The notes beneath the pieces were generated by a model that saw only the letters and a list, made by a program, of their open reading frames with translations, was not told the origin of the DNA and did not search any database. Shown one piece after another: positions 15,110 to 24,678 of a DNA stretch of 64,000 bases (the first letter of the stretch is position 1; each line of letters starts with the position of its first letter). The DNA is taken from assembly GCA_014169315.1 (NCBI GenBank), contig AP022133.1:868001-932000 (forward strand). Reading direction: 5' to 3'. The DNA is from Enterobacter cloacae. GTDB lineage: Bacteria; Pseudomonadota; Gammaproteobacteria; Enterobacterales; Enterobacteriaceae. Made by a program: the position numbers and the translations under genes.

Positions 15110-16621
15110 TTATAGGGTGGAGTGCTGCAACTTGTCGAAGAAAACCGCTGCCTTAATGGGCCTCGAAAAGAAGTAACCTTGTAAAAAGCTGACCCCCATC
15201 GCGACCAACTTCTCACGCTGCGAGGCGCTTTCCACACCTTCCGCAATGGTCAGGCACCCCCTGTCTTTTGCAATAGCGATAATATTGCGGACGATGGCCT
15301 CTTTGCCCTCGTCCGTTTCAATTTCTTGGGTAAAATGTTTATCGATCTTGATGTAGCGCGGACGAAGTTGCATCAACAGCTTATAATTGCAGTGGCCTGT
15401 ACCAAAATCATCTGCTGAGAGTGTCACCCCCAGCATATCAAGTTGCTGACAAAGTTCTCTGACAAACGCGGAATCTTCAACGGCGACTCTTTCGGTGATC
15501 TCTAGCCCAATATGTAATGCTGTGTTCGCCGTTTTATCCCTGAATGACTGACAGGCGTTTAACAGGCTATGGCCTGCAAAATCCGCAGCCGAGACGTTGA
15601 AAAATAGCGTCGTTAATGGAAGCGATTTCAAATCCAACGACTCAAAGCTTCGGATTACCGATTGGATGCCCAATTCGGTGATGCGGCTTACCAGGCCATT
15701 TTTCTCAGCCAGGGGAATAAACCGATCCGGCGGAACATTGCCCCATTTCGGGTGCTGCCACCTCATCAAAATCTCACCTGCAACAATATTGCCGCTGCGA
15801 GCCTCTACAATCGGTTGGATGAAAGGCTCTAGCTGGTTATTATCGATCGCCTCTCGTAACATAAAAAACATCGATTGACGATGAATCAGGTATTTTAAAA
15901 ATAATATCGAGAGTCCTCCGGAAATTAAAAAAATCAGTAAAATCCTGTCATGTTCACTCTGCCAGAAAGTGAGCAAACTAAGCGGTACCAAAGGTAACGC
16001 GCTGACACTATATTTAAATTGTGTGGAGGAATACGTGATCTGCCCTTCAGGTAACAGATTTTTAAAAATATTCCCAGTGGCATCAAGCGAAACACCATTC
16101 ACCGTCATAATATAAGAGTAACTCCCGTGATATTTTTTAAGTTCATTTTGAATATAATAATTATCCAGGCCGACCATGACGCTTTTTTCTCCACGGGACA
16201 CGTGGTAGACCAACAGTGATTTAGAAGGCTTGACGGAGTTATCGCTCATTAAAAAAAGTGATTTAGTGGGGGGCCAATGAGCGTCAGATGTAAAATTCAC
16301 ACCGCCAAAAATTGAAGAGCAATAAAGGTGTTTCCCCTGCAGTAAATTGATGGTTGTTACATCCGGTAGCGTAGCCACCAGTTTACGTACTTCAGTCTGT
16401 ACTTTATTGTTACATTGACCATTAAGCAGGTCTGTCGCACGATTACCCGCGATGCTGGCATTGCTAATAATGCTGTCCAGTTCACCAACGATAGTCTGTA
16501 GATGGTTCTGGGTCAGTTTTTTTTGATTTGTTATTAATTGATGAAAAAGAAAACTTACACCTGCGGCACAGAGGACAAAAAAAAGAGTTATACAAATAAT
16601 AATGCTATTGCGGTAACGCAT
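15110..16621 (-). CDS. CSS-EAL c-di-GMP phosphodiesterase
   Basis: Inner-membrane enzyme predicted to hydrolyse c-di-GMP to pGpG. An N-terminal transmembrane helix (IIICITLFFVLCAAGVSFLF), a periplasmic CSS-type sensor domain (about 30-225) with the CSS triplet in LYCSSIFGG, and a second TM helix near 230-250 precede the EAL domain (about 255-500). Catalytic signatures are intact: EILMRW (the EAL position), DDFGTG, KIDKHF and TIAEGVES. The open frame extends to 16645, but GGAG lies correctly before the ATG at 16621, giving 503 residues. It is the last gene of the fimbrial cluster, so it probably tunes adhesion or motility output there, as PDEs next to fimbrial operons often do. Confidence 0.9.
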   Translation of the reverse strand: MRYRNSIIICITLFFVLCAAGVSFLFHQLITNQKKLTQNHLQTIVGELDSIISNASIAGNRATDLLNGQCNNKVQTEVRKLVATLPDVTTINLLQGKHLYCSSIFGGVNFTSDAHWPPTKSLFLMSDNSVKPSKSLLVYHVSRGEKSVMVGLDNYYIQNELKKYHGSYSYIMTVNGVSLDATGNIFKNLLPEGQITYSSTQFKYSVSALPLVPLSLLTFWQSEHDRILLIFLISGGLSILFLKYLIHRQSMFFMLREAIDNNQLEPFIQPIVEARSGNIVAGEILMRWQHPKWGNVPPDRFIPLAEKNGLVSRITELGIQSVIRSFESLDLKSLPLTTLFFNVSAADFAGHSLLNACQSFRDKTANTALHIGLEITERVAVEDSAFVRELCQQLDMLGVTLSADDFGTGHCNYKLLMQLRPRYIKIDKHFTQEIETDEGKEAIVRNIIAIAKDRGCLTIAEGVESASQREKLVAMGVSFLQGYFFSRPIKAAVFFDKLQHSTL

Positions 16622-16699
16622 ATGACTCCAGATGTTTTCATTCAAAGTGAAAGTCGTAAATGAAATTTATTTAATGAATAATGAACAACATCCAGCTGT

Positions 16700-16725
16700 C
16701 TGTAATTATCAGAGGACAATTACAG
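16700..16725. other. Hairpin between adhesin and EAL genes
   Basis: CTGTAATT / AATTACAG inverted repeat with a 10-nt loop, in the 200-bp gap between adhesin stop and phosphodiesterase start. It may be an attenuator or operator. It has no U-tract, so it is not a classical terminator. Confidence 0.35.
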
Positions 16726-16827
16726 CTGTAGGCAAAGACGTAAGTAATAATAAGCCACTGCTTATCTGATGCGAATTTTCGGCGGGGTCCGCTTGCGGCA
16801 CCCAGATTTCCTCTGGCGTTAATATCG

Positions 16828-17841
16828 CTATTGATACGTCATGGTAAATGACAGCACGCCGTTAGCGGTACCGGTAGTGATCGTATCCCCGGTCTGATAA
16901 TAGCGCGCCTTTAGTGGCACGCTGAAACTGCCGCCTGTTGAGGAGGTTCCAACGGCGATATCGGAACCCAGCGCCATCGGCAGATTGTTATAAAGCAGCT
17001 GAATCCCCACGCCAGTCGCTGCGTTATTGCCACTGGTAGTATTGATGACCCCTCTGTTGGCATCAAAAATACTCCCCTCCATTTTCACGCTGACCTTTGT
17101 TCCGGCGTTGCAGGTCATCGGCAGGTTGAACGATTGGGTGTAAGCATCTCCGGGCGTAGATCCTTTGCCGCTAAATGTGTTTTTATCCACATCTCTCATA
17201 TCAACAGGTATTGATGTCGTTGCCAGATTACAGGCCGGGGTAGTCACCGTGAACGCATTGATACTGACATTCGCTGCGGGGGATTGCCACAGCAGCGCGT
17301 TATTCAGCAAAACCAGCGCACCTACCGTTCTCGCAGTTATCGTTCCGGATCCCGTTTCCGTTGCGGTTTTATAAAACGTCACTGTCATGGTGCCATTCAA
17401 CGTCGGGCTGACCATTCCGCTGGTGTTCTCACAAAGCTTAGCGGTATTGATATCGCCCCGAATAGTATTACTTCCGGTGACTGCCGTGCTGCCGCCAGCA
17501 CATATTGTCGTGGAGCCCGAGATGGCATAACCAATACCGTCGACATTGGTTTTATACACTCGCCGGCCGTTCACCATCGAATCAAATGTGCCGTTCGCCA
17601 TCACACCGAAAACCTGACTGGAGATCAGACCCTGATCCGAATTGAAACAACTAAACGCATTGATCGTCGGTGTCACGAGCTGTGTTCCGATAACCGCGCC
17701 TACGGGGAGGTTGCGCGATATCGTAATATTCTGCGGTGAGACAGCGGTTGAAGGCGTTGTTGTGGTGCAATCCCAGGCAAGAACCGTACGAGAAAACATC
17801 CCCAGCGCAGCAATAATCAGGGTGGTTAAAATAGGTTTCAT
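16828..17841 (-). CDS. FimH-like fimbrial tip adhesin
   Basis: Two-domain tip adhesin of a chaperone-usher fimbria, 337 residues from the ATG at 17841 (GGAGAG Shine-Dalgarno 8 nt upstream; the open frame extends to 17868 but overlaps the usher stop). A signal peptide (MKPILTTLIIAALGMFSRTVLAW) precedes a receptor-binding domain with several cysteines (about 25-185), then a pilin domain ending with the donor-strand motif FTMTYQ. The translation lacks identifiable sugar-binding residues I could align by eye, so the ligand is unknown. Last structural gene of the fimbrial operon. Confidence 0.87.
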   Translation of the reverse strand: MKPILTTLIIAALGMFSRTVLAWDCTTTTPSTAVSPQNITISRNLPVGAVIGTQLVTPTINAFSCFNSDQGLISSQVFGVMANGTFDSMVNGRRVYKTNVDGIGYAISGSTTICAGGSTAVTGSNTIRGDINTAKLCENTSGMVSPTLNGTMTVTFYKTATETGSGTITARTVGALVLLNNALLWQSPAANVSINAFTVTTPACNLATTSIPVDMRDVDKNTFSGKGSTPGDAYTQSFNLPMTCNAGTKVSVKMEGSIFDANRGVINTTSGNNAATGVGIQLLYNNLPMALGSDIAVGTSSTGGSFSVPLKARYYQTGDTITTGTANGVLSFTMTYQ

Positions 17842-17858
17842 TTTTCTTTCTCTCCGGC

Positions 17859-20360
17859 TCAATGACATTGCGCAGTAACGTTGTGCGTTTTGTCAGAGGG
17901 CTGTGTTATCTGATAGGCCGCACGGCAGCTTTCGCCAGCCCAGTTAACTTCAACGGTACCTTTTTCCGGTGCGCCGTTTAGCCAGACCCGTTTGTGATCG
18001 TCCACAATGCCATTCGCCACGTTATCGCGATTTTTAACGATGGCTGTGGCCCCGAACGGGATCTCACTTCCAGTCAATTGCAGCATGACTTTGTAACCCG
18101 TTACGGTGGGGTAATCCGCCAGCGCCAAAGCACCTTTTGTTGGTACTACCGTTCTCGTATCATTGAGCACATCGGTATTGTTATTCAGCGTAGCGGTATC
18201 CAGCGACAGGCTGTTCTGTCGATATGGCGTAACGTACGGCACCACCGCAAAACCTTTGCTGTCGGTGTAAATACCGCTATTGTTTGCCACCTTCACTCCG
18301 GCAGCGTTATCCGCTTTCACCAGCGCCAGGGTCTCGCCAAGAGGCTGAGTCGCGGCGATGCCGTATGGATGAACCACCAGTCCGCCCATCGCGCCAACGG
18401 AAAACTGGCGGTTATCACGGGAATAGCTGTAGCCCAGCTGATACTCCCCATGGCGGCCTTTATAATTGGCGGAAGCGCTGCCCATCGCGTCGGAACCTTT
18501 GCTGTTATAGCCTTGCTGCACGTTCCAGCTCAGTTTTTGATCTTCCAGCGCAGAACCGGATAATCCCATCTGTGAAACGCTATCGCCTTTTTTGTTACCG
18601 TTAGCAGAAACGGTCATCCAGCTGTTTGGCAAAAAACGTGATAGCGGGATCTGCATCGTAAAAGCGACGATATGATCGTTGTCATTGCGCCATGGCCCCT
18701 TTGAGTAGCTGTAGTTCAGGCCGTAATTAATATTGTTAACGCTGGTGTTGTATCCCGCGTTAATGCTGCGCTCGCTATTACCTCCCCAGTAATCCTGTTG
18801 CCAGGCTGAGAGATTCAGGTTGCCCCAGTCGCGAAGTCTTTGATTCAGCGTTATCTGAGCCTTACTACGTTTATTTCGCTGATAGCGCCAATTGTCATCA
18901 AGCTGCATCTCATCGCCTGCAATACGAAACGGATTCACATCGCCGTTTGCTTCCTGAAAATCGCGAAAGCCCGATGAAGAGTAACGATAACCCGTCAAAT
19001 TCAAAGATGTTCCTGTCGTCGCGAAATCTTTGGCGTACTGTGCGCGTAACGAAACCCCTTCTGACGTCTTTTCAGGCAACTGCGAACGAGCAAACGTGGT
19101 GTCAAAAGAGAGTGAGCCAATATCCCCAAACCCCTTACCTATACCCAATGCGCCTGACCAGTAATCTTCAGAAACTATCATCCCGCCATACACCGTTGTA
19201 TCCCACGGTAAGCCATAGCCCAGGGTACTTTGCAGGAATGTCGGTTCCTTATCCTGGTCGCTTGCCGCCCGATATTTTCCCGCAGCTAGCGCATACCTGA
19301 ATTGACCTTCGCGCTGCATAACCGGTACCGCAGAAAACGGCTGGATAAACTGATGCACGGAGCCGTCCGCTTCACGAACCGAGACGTCGAGATCGCCGCT
19401 GGCGGCGGTGGGATAAAGATCGTCGATCATAAACGGTCCCGGGGGAACATATGATTGCCAGATAATATTCCCGGCCTGACGTATGGTCACCTGAGCGTTG
19501 CTCTGTGCAATACCGCGAACCACAGGAGCAAACCCGCGTACGCTTTCCGGCAGCATCGAGTCATCTGAATAAAGCTGCACACCACGGAAATTCACGCTGT
19601 CGAAGACCCCAGCCTGGGTATAACCATCACCAACGCTAAACTGACTTTTCAATACCTTGATATCTCGCTCAAGCGAGGTGCTAATTGTGTTCCAGCGGCT
19701 CATTCCATTGCTGTTGTTATAAGTTGAATAATTACGGAGTCGCCAGGGACCTGCATTGATACCGCTACGCAGATTTAAATAACTGTCGTTGTGCGATTCG
19801 GCGTCACCACGGTTATTCGCAGCTGAAAAGTTATAATTCACAAACAGCATATTCAACCCGTCATCCCACTGCTCCGGCGATACGGAACCCTGAGGATCCC
19901 GCCGCAGATATTCCTGCGGAACCGAGACTTCAAGCCGCATGCCATCAAACTGAAAATGGCTCTGACTCCCCGGCAGGAGTTCGCTGATATTGTCGATCGT
20001 CGCTGATTCATCCATATCCATCCAGCCGGGCTGCGCGTTGGGTTTTACTCCCCAGCGCGTAAAATCTTCCCGTTTCAGAGTCGGTGATAAGGCACTTTCA
20101 TTTCCGACGAATGAGATATCGCGTGTTTCCACATAGTTACCGTTAAGATAAATTTCCACATGATAAACACCGGGAACCTGCCCGTCGGTTTTGCTAAAAA
20201 GGGATATATCAATGTCCCTTGTGATATTTCCGCGTGTTTCAATAAAGTCTGGCGAGAAATAATCTTCCGCCAGCCCTGGTGTAGCGCGTAAACAAAAAAG
20301 AATAAACAAAAATAACTGAGTTAGTTTAGCAAAACCTGACACCACATTGGTCTGGGACAT
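17859..20360 (-). CDS. Fimbrial outer-membrane usher
   Basis: FimD/PapC-family usher, 833 residues, which assembles chaperone-bound pilins. After the signal peptide, the N-terminal chaperone-binding domain starts at DYFSPDFIETRGN. The barrel contains the usher signature RGFAPVVRGIAQSNAQVTI, with the middle plug domain near 220-320. The C-terminal domains follow (GFAVVPYVTPYRQNSLSLDT) and a terminal cysteine pair (ESCRAAYQI...AQCH). The gene is intact. It lies 11 bp after the chaperone gene and overlaps the extended adhesin frame. Downstream of the IS5 insertion, so expression may be lost through polarity. Confidence 0.93.
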   Translation of the reverse strand: MSQTNVVSGFAKLTQLFLFILFCLRATPGLAEDYFSPDFIETRGNITRDIDISLFSKTDGQVPGVYHVEIYLNGNYVETRDISFVGNESALSPTLKREDFTRWGVKPNAQPGWMDMDESATIDNISELLPGSQSHFQFDGMRLEVSVPQEYLRRDPQGSVSPEQWDDGLNMLFVNYNFSAANNRGDAESHNDSYLNLRSGINAGPWRLRNYSTYNNSNGMSRWNTISTSLERDIKVLKSQFSVGDGYTQAGVFDSVNFRGVQLYSDDSMLPESVRGFAPVVRGIAQSNAQVTIRQAGNIIWQSYVPPGPFMIDDLYPTAASGDLDVSVREADGSVHQFIQPFSAVPVMQREGQFRYALAAGKYRAASDQDKEPTFLQSTLGYGLPWDTTVYGGMIVSEDYWSGALGIGKGFGDIGSLSFDTTFARSQLPEKTSEGVSLRAQYAKDFATTGTSLNLTGYRYSSSGFRDFQEANGDVNPFRIAGDEMQLDDNWRYQRNKRSKAQITLNQRLRDWGNLNLSAWQQDYWGGNSERSINAGYNTSVNNINYGLNYSYSKGPWRNDNDHIVAFTMQIPLSRFLPNSWMTVSANGNKKGDSVSQMGLSGSALEDQKLSWNVQQGYNSKGSDAMGSASANYKGRHGEYQLGYSYSRDNRQFSVGAMGGLVVHPYGIAATQPLGETLALVKADNAAGVKVANNSGIYTDSKGFAVVPYVTPYRQNSLSLDTATLNNNTDVLNDTRTVVPTKGALALADYPTVTGYKVMLQLTGSEIPFGATAIVKNRDNVANGIVDDHKRVWLNGAPEKGTVEVNWAGESCRAAYQITQPSDKTHNVTAQCH

Positions 20361-20371
20361 GGATGATTAAC

Positions 20372-21049
20372 CTAAAAATTAAATTTATGCTCAGCCGTGA
20401 TACCTCCGAAATCATTGATCGCACGCCATGATATTTCACCACCATTTAACGCCGACTGAGATAGCGATAAGGTTTGAAATGGTAAAACCATTGGAGGTTT
20501 AGCTAATTCTTTTCCATTCACTTTCACATGATAAAGCGACACGCTATAAGGTGACGGATTATGCACATTCAGTTTCCCATCAGAGACTGAAAAAGTTAAT
20601 TGTTGATATGCCAGTGAAGGATCTCCTTTTAGGCCAGACGGGCGATAAAAAACCTTCATTTTGCTTTTTACTGCAATCAGCAACTCATTTTTCGCATCCG
20701 CCGACGATGACGGTATTGATTTAATATTTAGCCAATACACGCTTTCCCGGTCCTGAGGTACAGAATTACCGATTAACATCACACGAACCGAATTCTGCGC
20801 ATGCGGATTTAGTTTAAATAAAGGCGGCGTGGTAATAAATGGACTATCACCATCGTCACTGTTTTCATTGCTACTCACCCATGACTGAATCAGATATGGT
20901 GTATTGTCCGGGTTACTCACGCTGATTGCCGCCTGACTACCGCTACTATTATAAATAAGTCGGGTGCCGCCTATTTCCACACCACTAATTGCCGCGGAAG
21001 AGAGAAGGAGTAAACTCACGGCGATTTTTTTAAGTACTTTCTGTAACAT
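20372..21049 (-). CDS. PapD-family periplasmic pilus chaperone
   Basis: Immunoglobulin-fold chaperone that caps pilin subunits by donor-strand complementation. The start at 21049 (MLQKVLKKIAVSLLLLSSAA) gives 225 residues with a clear signal peptide; the frame is open to 21082 without a better ribosome site. Family features include GGTRLIYN at the mature N-terminus, the basic YRP motif near FYRPSGL (subunit carboxylate binding), the QNSVRVMLIGN beta strand (G1) and a conserved DRESVYWLNIKSIP. Encoded between pilin and usher, with short gaps. Confidence 0.93.
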   Translation of the reverse strand: MLQKVLKKIAVSLLLLSSAAISGVEIGGTRLIYNSSGSQAAISVSNPDNTPYLIQSWVSSNENSDDGDSPFITTPPLFKLNPHAQNSVRVMLIGNSVPQDRESVYWLNIKSIPSSSADAKNELLIAVKSKMKVFYRPSGLKGDPSLAYQQLTFSVSDGKLNVHNPSPYSVSLYHVKVNGKELAKPPMVLPFQTLSLSQSALNGGEISWRAINDFGGITAEHKFNF

Positions 21050-21171
21050 GAAGAGATCCTGAGAGAATAACAAGGGCCACAAGTGGCCCTGTTTTTACTG
21101 GTAAGTCACGGTAAATGATGTCGAAGAGTTTGCCGTTCCTGCACCAACGACTCCCGTTGCCATATATTTAG

Positions 21172-22368
21172 GGAAGGTGCGAATAAGTCCGAGATGTGAG
21201 ATCATCGTGTTGTAACCTGAACCCAGAATGAGTAACCGGATGAGCCAGCAACTGACTTTTGCCGACAGTGAGTTTTCCAGTAAACGCCGCCAGACCCGCA
21301 AAGAAGTTTTCCTTGGCAGAATGGATGACTTGCTTCCCTGGGACAAATTACTTGGCGTTATCGAGCCTGTGTATCCCAAGGCCGGTAATGGTCGCAGGCC
21401 CTATCCGCTGGAAACCATGCTGCGTATTCACTGCATGCAGCAATGGTACAACCTGAGCGATGAGGCCATGGAAGATGCCCTCTATGAAATCGCCTCCATG
21501 CGCCAATTTGCTCGCCTGTCACTGGATAAAGCCATTCCAGACCGCACTACCATCATGAATTTCCGGCATTTGCTGGAGCAGCATGAACTGGCCCGCAAAA
21601 TCTTCAGTACCGTTAATCACTGGCTAGCAGAGTGTGGCGTTCTAATGACCCAGGGCACCTTGGTGGATGCCACCATCATTCAAGCCCCCAGCTCTACCAA
21701 AAACAAACACAACAGCCGTGATGAAGACATGCACCAGACCAAGAAAGGTAACCAGTGGTACTTCGGCATGAAAGCGCACATTGGCGTGGACGCCAAAAGT
21801 GGCCTGACCCACAGTCTGGTGACCACGGCGGCTAACGAGCACGACCTCAATCAGGTTGGCAAGTTACTGCATGGCGATGAAGAATTTATCTCAGCCGATG
21901 CTGGTTATCAGGGGGCCGAAAAGCGCGATGAGCTCAGCGATGTCAGCGCAGACTGGCTTATCGCCAAGCGTCCCGGCAAAGTGAATGCATTGAAGCAACA
22001 CCCGCGCAAGAACAAGCTGGCCATCCGTTACGAATACCTGAAAGCGAGTATCCGAGCGAAGGTTGAGCATCCATTTCGGATAGTAAAATGTCAGTTTGGT
22101 TTCGTCAAAGCCAGGTACAAGGGGCTGGCTAAAAATGACAGTCAACTGGCGATGTTATTCACCCTGGCGAACCTGGTTCGAGTTGACCAATTGATACGGG
22201 CACAGGCGAGATCTACCTGAAATGAGGAAATTGGCCTGAAACAGGGCCAAAATCAGCCACGAAGAGACGATTTTGGGCTGAAAATTGGAAAATTGAGCCA
22301 CAGGACGTCGATAAAGGACGGTTTGGGGCGTCATATCGGGAGCTGCGGACCACTTAATCGCAGCTTCC
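21172..22368 (+). mobile_element. IS5-group insertion sequence (IS5 family)
   Basis: 1197 bp with terminal inverted repeats GGAAGGTGCGAATAAGT (left) and GGAAGCTGCGATTAAGT (right, reverse complement). Both ends abut the 4-bp target duplication TTAG (21168-21171 and 22369-22372), typical of IS5 YTAR targets. The size and protein resemble IS5 and ISKpn26-like elements. It is inserted in the pilin gene in the opposite orientation. Confidence 0.95.
21228..22220 (+). CDS. IS5-group transposase
   Basis: DDE transposase of 330 residues, full length for the group and clearly homologous to E. coli IS5 InsH. Visible landmarks are [18 protein letters not shown] at the N-terminus, GTLVDATII (first D), SADAGYQGA (second D) and the C-terminal [10 protein letters not shown] region with the catalytic E. 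No internal stop, so the element is probably mobile. The start at 21228 gives [11 protein letters not shown]; the internal ATG at 21240 aligns with the shorter MSHQLTF start of IS5. Confidence 0.95.
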   Translation: MSNRMSQQLTFADSEFSSKRRQTRKEVFLGRMDDLLPWDKLLGVIEPVYPKAGNGRRPYPLETMLRIHCMQQWYNLSDEAMEDALYEIASMRQFARLSLDKAIPDRTTIMNFRHLLEQHELARKIFSTVNHWLAECGVLMTQGTLVDATIIQAPSSTKNKHNSRDEDMHQTKKGNQWYFGMKAHIGVDAKSGLTHSLVTTAANEHDLNQVGKLLHGDEEFISADAGYQGAEKRDELSDVSADWLIAKRPGKVNALKQHPRKNKLAIRYEYLKASIRAKVEHPFRIVKCQFGFVKARYKGLAKNDSQLAMLFTLANLVRVDQLIRAQARST

Positions 22369-22923
22369 TTAGCAAAGTAAGTCAGCGTGTTATTAACATC
22401 TTCCAGCAGACTTACCCTTGCTGAGGAGGAACCCACCGGAATCAGCGTCGTACTGTCCTGCTCATAGAGAGCTACTCCGACGTTAGTTGCAGTTTGCCCG
22501 TTGCTCAGCGCCAGAATGGAGGGATTAGCGGTGTTGGTCGTGCCATCAAAGCGAATGCTGGCGCTGGAAATACTGGCCGGGCAGGATTTCAGCACAATGT
22601 TAAAACGTTTCGCCGCCGCCGTAGTGTTATTACCGCCGGTAAAAGCGGTGGTTGAAATGGTGCCGAGCTCAACGGGTTGAGCGATAGACGTTGTGTCGAC
22701 CACGCATGCCGTACCCGTGATACTGCCGGTAAAATTAATTACCCCATCAGCAGCATTTGCAGCCTGAGAAACGGACAGCGACACAAGAGCAGAAAGCAGT
22801 GCAATCTTTTTCATATATAAATTCCATATAGTTAATTAAATTGTAAGAAAACAAATTTTAAATATTAAAGAAATCCATGTGGACTTTTACATTCATAAAA
22901 CCATTTTTAATAAAGCATGCTAC

Positions 22924-23442
22924 TCAGTCATATTCATAAGAGCTCTGCTTATAGACCTCACTGCGCGCAATGTTCTGATACAGCGCAACACGGTTACCTT
23001 GCTGTAGTTTAAAAATCAGACTGCGGCGATGTGCATAAAACGTTTTTATTGTCATTCCTAATTGCTGGCTAATCTCTTTGACATCCAACCCTTTTTGCAT
23101 GCAAGAGAGCACTTCTTCCTCACGCTGAGAAAGTGAATATTTCACTCTGTAATTATATTGTGAGTTCTTAACCAGCAAACAGGAGAGAATTTCATTTAAT
23201 CGGCACTTCTTGTCAATAAAGACGAAGTCAGGCATATGCTTTAAGGCATAGTAGTCAAGAACGTTGCTGATAAAAATAATAACTTTTTTTCCGGGAATTA
23301 TGTTTTTTCGCACCTCAGATATGCATATCGTTTCAATGTCTATAATACAATAATTTTCATCAATCAACTCCGGAGTTAACAACTCACTCATGCCGACGAT
23401 AAAAAAATAATCATCAGAAAAAATGGAACCTGACAAATCCAT
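22924..23442 (-). CDS. LuxR-family transcriptional regulator of the fimbrial cluster
   Basis: 172-residue protein with no recognisable N-terminal receiver signature (about 1-100) and a C-terminal LuxR/GerE helix-turn-helix (about 103-160: LSQREEEVLSCMQKGLDVKEISQQLGMTIKTFYAHR). The Shine-Dalgarno GGAAGG is well placed before the ATG at 23442. It sits directly upstream of the pilin gene and is read in the same direction, so it most likely controls the fimbrial operon, like FimW/FimZ-type regulators. The direction of control cannot be judged. IS1 is inserted about 120 bp upstream of its start and may cut it off from its promoter. Confidence 0.82.
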   Translation of the reverse strand: MDLSGSIFSDDYFFIVGMSELLTPELIDENYCIIDIETICISEVRKNIIPGKKVIIFISNVLDYYALKHMPDFVFIDKKCRLNEILSCLLVKNSQYNYRVKYSLSQREEEVLSCMQKGLDVKEISQQLGMTIKTFYAHRRSLIFKLQQGNRVALYQNIARSEVYKQSSYEYD

Positions 23443-23615
23443 AAACTTACCTTCCAGGCATAATCCTCTTTATTATTTAGCGTCAGTAATCCCTCTCATG
23501 TATCAGTGTGAAATTTACAGAAATTATATGTTTATAACAGTATAAAAGTAATGGATTTCGGGTGATGCTGCCAACTTACTGATTTAGTGTATGATGGTGT
23601 TTTTGAGGTGCTCCA

Positions 23616-23891
23616 GTGGCTTCTGTTTCTATCAGCTGTCCCTCCTGTTCAGCTACTGACGGGGTGGTGCGTAACGGCAAAAGCACTGCCGGACATCAGC
23701 GCTATCTCTGCTCTCACTGCCGTAAAACATGGCAACTGCAGTTCACTTACACCGCTTCTCAACCCGGTACGCACCAGAAAATCATTGATATGGCCATGAA
23801 TGGCGTTGGATGCCGGGCAACCGCCCGCATTATGGGCGTTGGCCTCAACACGATTTTCCGCCATTTAAAAAACTCAGGCCGCAGTCGGTAA
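23616..23891 (+). CDS. insA: IS1 InsA
   Basis: 91-residue IS1 repressor/N-terminal transposase part with a zinc finger (CPSC...CSHC) and a helix-turn-helix. It ends just past the A6C slippery run at 23867-23873, where -1 frameshifting joins it to InsB to give the InsAB transposase. Confidence 0.95.
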   Translation: MASVSISCPSCSATDGVVRNGKSTAGHQRYLCSHCRKTWQLQFTYTASQPGTHQKIIDMAMNGVGCRATARIMGVGLNTIFRHLKNSGRSR

Positions 23892-24313
23892 CCTCGCGCA
23901 TACAGCCGGGCAGTGACGTCATCGTCTGCGCGGAAATGGACGAACAGTGGGGATACGTCGGGGCTAAATCGCGCCAGCGCTGGCTGTTTTACGCGTATGA
24001 CAGGCTCCGGAAGACGGTTGTTGCGCACGTATTCGGTGAACGCACTATGGCGACGCTGGGGCGTCTTATGAGCCTGCTGTCACCCTTTGACGTGGTGATA
24101 TGGATGACGGATGGCTGGCCGCTGTATGAATCCCGCCTGAAGGGAAAGCTGCACGTAATCAGCAAGCGATATACGCAGCGAATTGAGCGGCATAACCTGA
24201 ATCTGAGGCAGCACCTGGCACGGCTGGGACGGAAGTCGCTGTCGTTCTCAAAATCGGTGGAGCTGCATGACAAAGTCATCGGGCATTATCTGAACATAAA
24301 ACACTATCAATAA
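23810..24313 (+). CDS. insB: IS1 InsB (transposase C-terminal part)
   Basis: 167-residue frame carrying the IS1 catalytic domain, with [10 protein letters not shown] at the start and the DGWPLYE segment. It is normally translated as the InsAB fusion by -1 frameshift at the A6C run. No disabling stop is visible. Confidence 0.93.
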   Translation: MPGNRPHYGRWPQHDFPPFKKLRPQSVTSRIQPGSDVIVCAEMDEQWGYVGAKSRQRWLFYAYDRLRKTVVAHVFGERTMATLGRLMSLLSPFDVVIWMTDGWPLYESRLKGKLHVISKRYTQRIERHNLNLRQHLARLGRKSLSFSKSVELHDKVIGHYLNIKHYQ

Positions 24314-24678
24314 GTTGGAGTCATTACCTGGATTTCGGACTGGGGGTTAAAAACGATCGTTTCTACTATCTTTTCATCATTCAAAGAACATTAATCCATT
24401 AAAAACAATGAAAGACAAATAAAAACACCAGTTAAAAATAAAAATTATGGCATTTAAAACTACCATGAAACATAGGCGCAACTTAATGATCTATGGTTGT
24501 TTGATAGCCAGAACTTGTAATAATCATCAATTTGGATTTTTCTTAGGTAATATTCTATCGTCACTTAACAAAAGGTACTGCATCGGAACAGGGCTAATTT
24601 TACCCGGTTAACAGTAGAGCAACATCAGCGAGGGCTTATTATTCTGTCGGCAAGCGCCTACATATGTAGGAAAAGAGG

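Larger units (their letters stand above)
21095..22814 (-). pseudogene. Major fimbrial subunit (FimA-like), interrupted by IS5-group element
   Basis: The N-terminal part (22814 to 22369) encodes a signal peptide (MKKIALLSALVSLSVSQAANA), a type-1 pilin core with the cysteine pair TACVV...LKSCP, and the sequence up to LTYFAK. The C-terminal part (21171 to 21095) encodes KYMATGVVGAG...FTVTYQ, including the donor strand. Deleting the IS (21172-22368) and one TTAG copy restores a 172-residue pilin in frame with no other lesion, so the insertion looks recent. As it stands, no full-length pilin can be made. Precise excision would restore it. Confidence 0.92.
23561..24328 (+). mobile_element. IS1 insertion sequence
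   Basis: Exactly 768 bp. Ends are GGTGATGCTGCCAACTTACT and the matching ...AAGTTGGAGTCATTACC. It is flanked by the 9-bp direct repeat TGGATTTCG (23552-23560 and 24329-24337). It is inserted between the LuxR gene and the hybrid kinase gene. Confidence 0.97.

Noticed and set aside
14953..15246. 97-codon minus-strand ORF overlapping the EAL gene end
   Set aside because: Out of frame with the EAL gene, mostly overlapping its 3' end, and with no ribosome site or family pattern.
16828..20360. Plus-strand ORFs such as 17284-17739 and 17994-18563
   Set aside because: Antisense shadows of the adhesin and usher genes, which have full family signatures.
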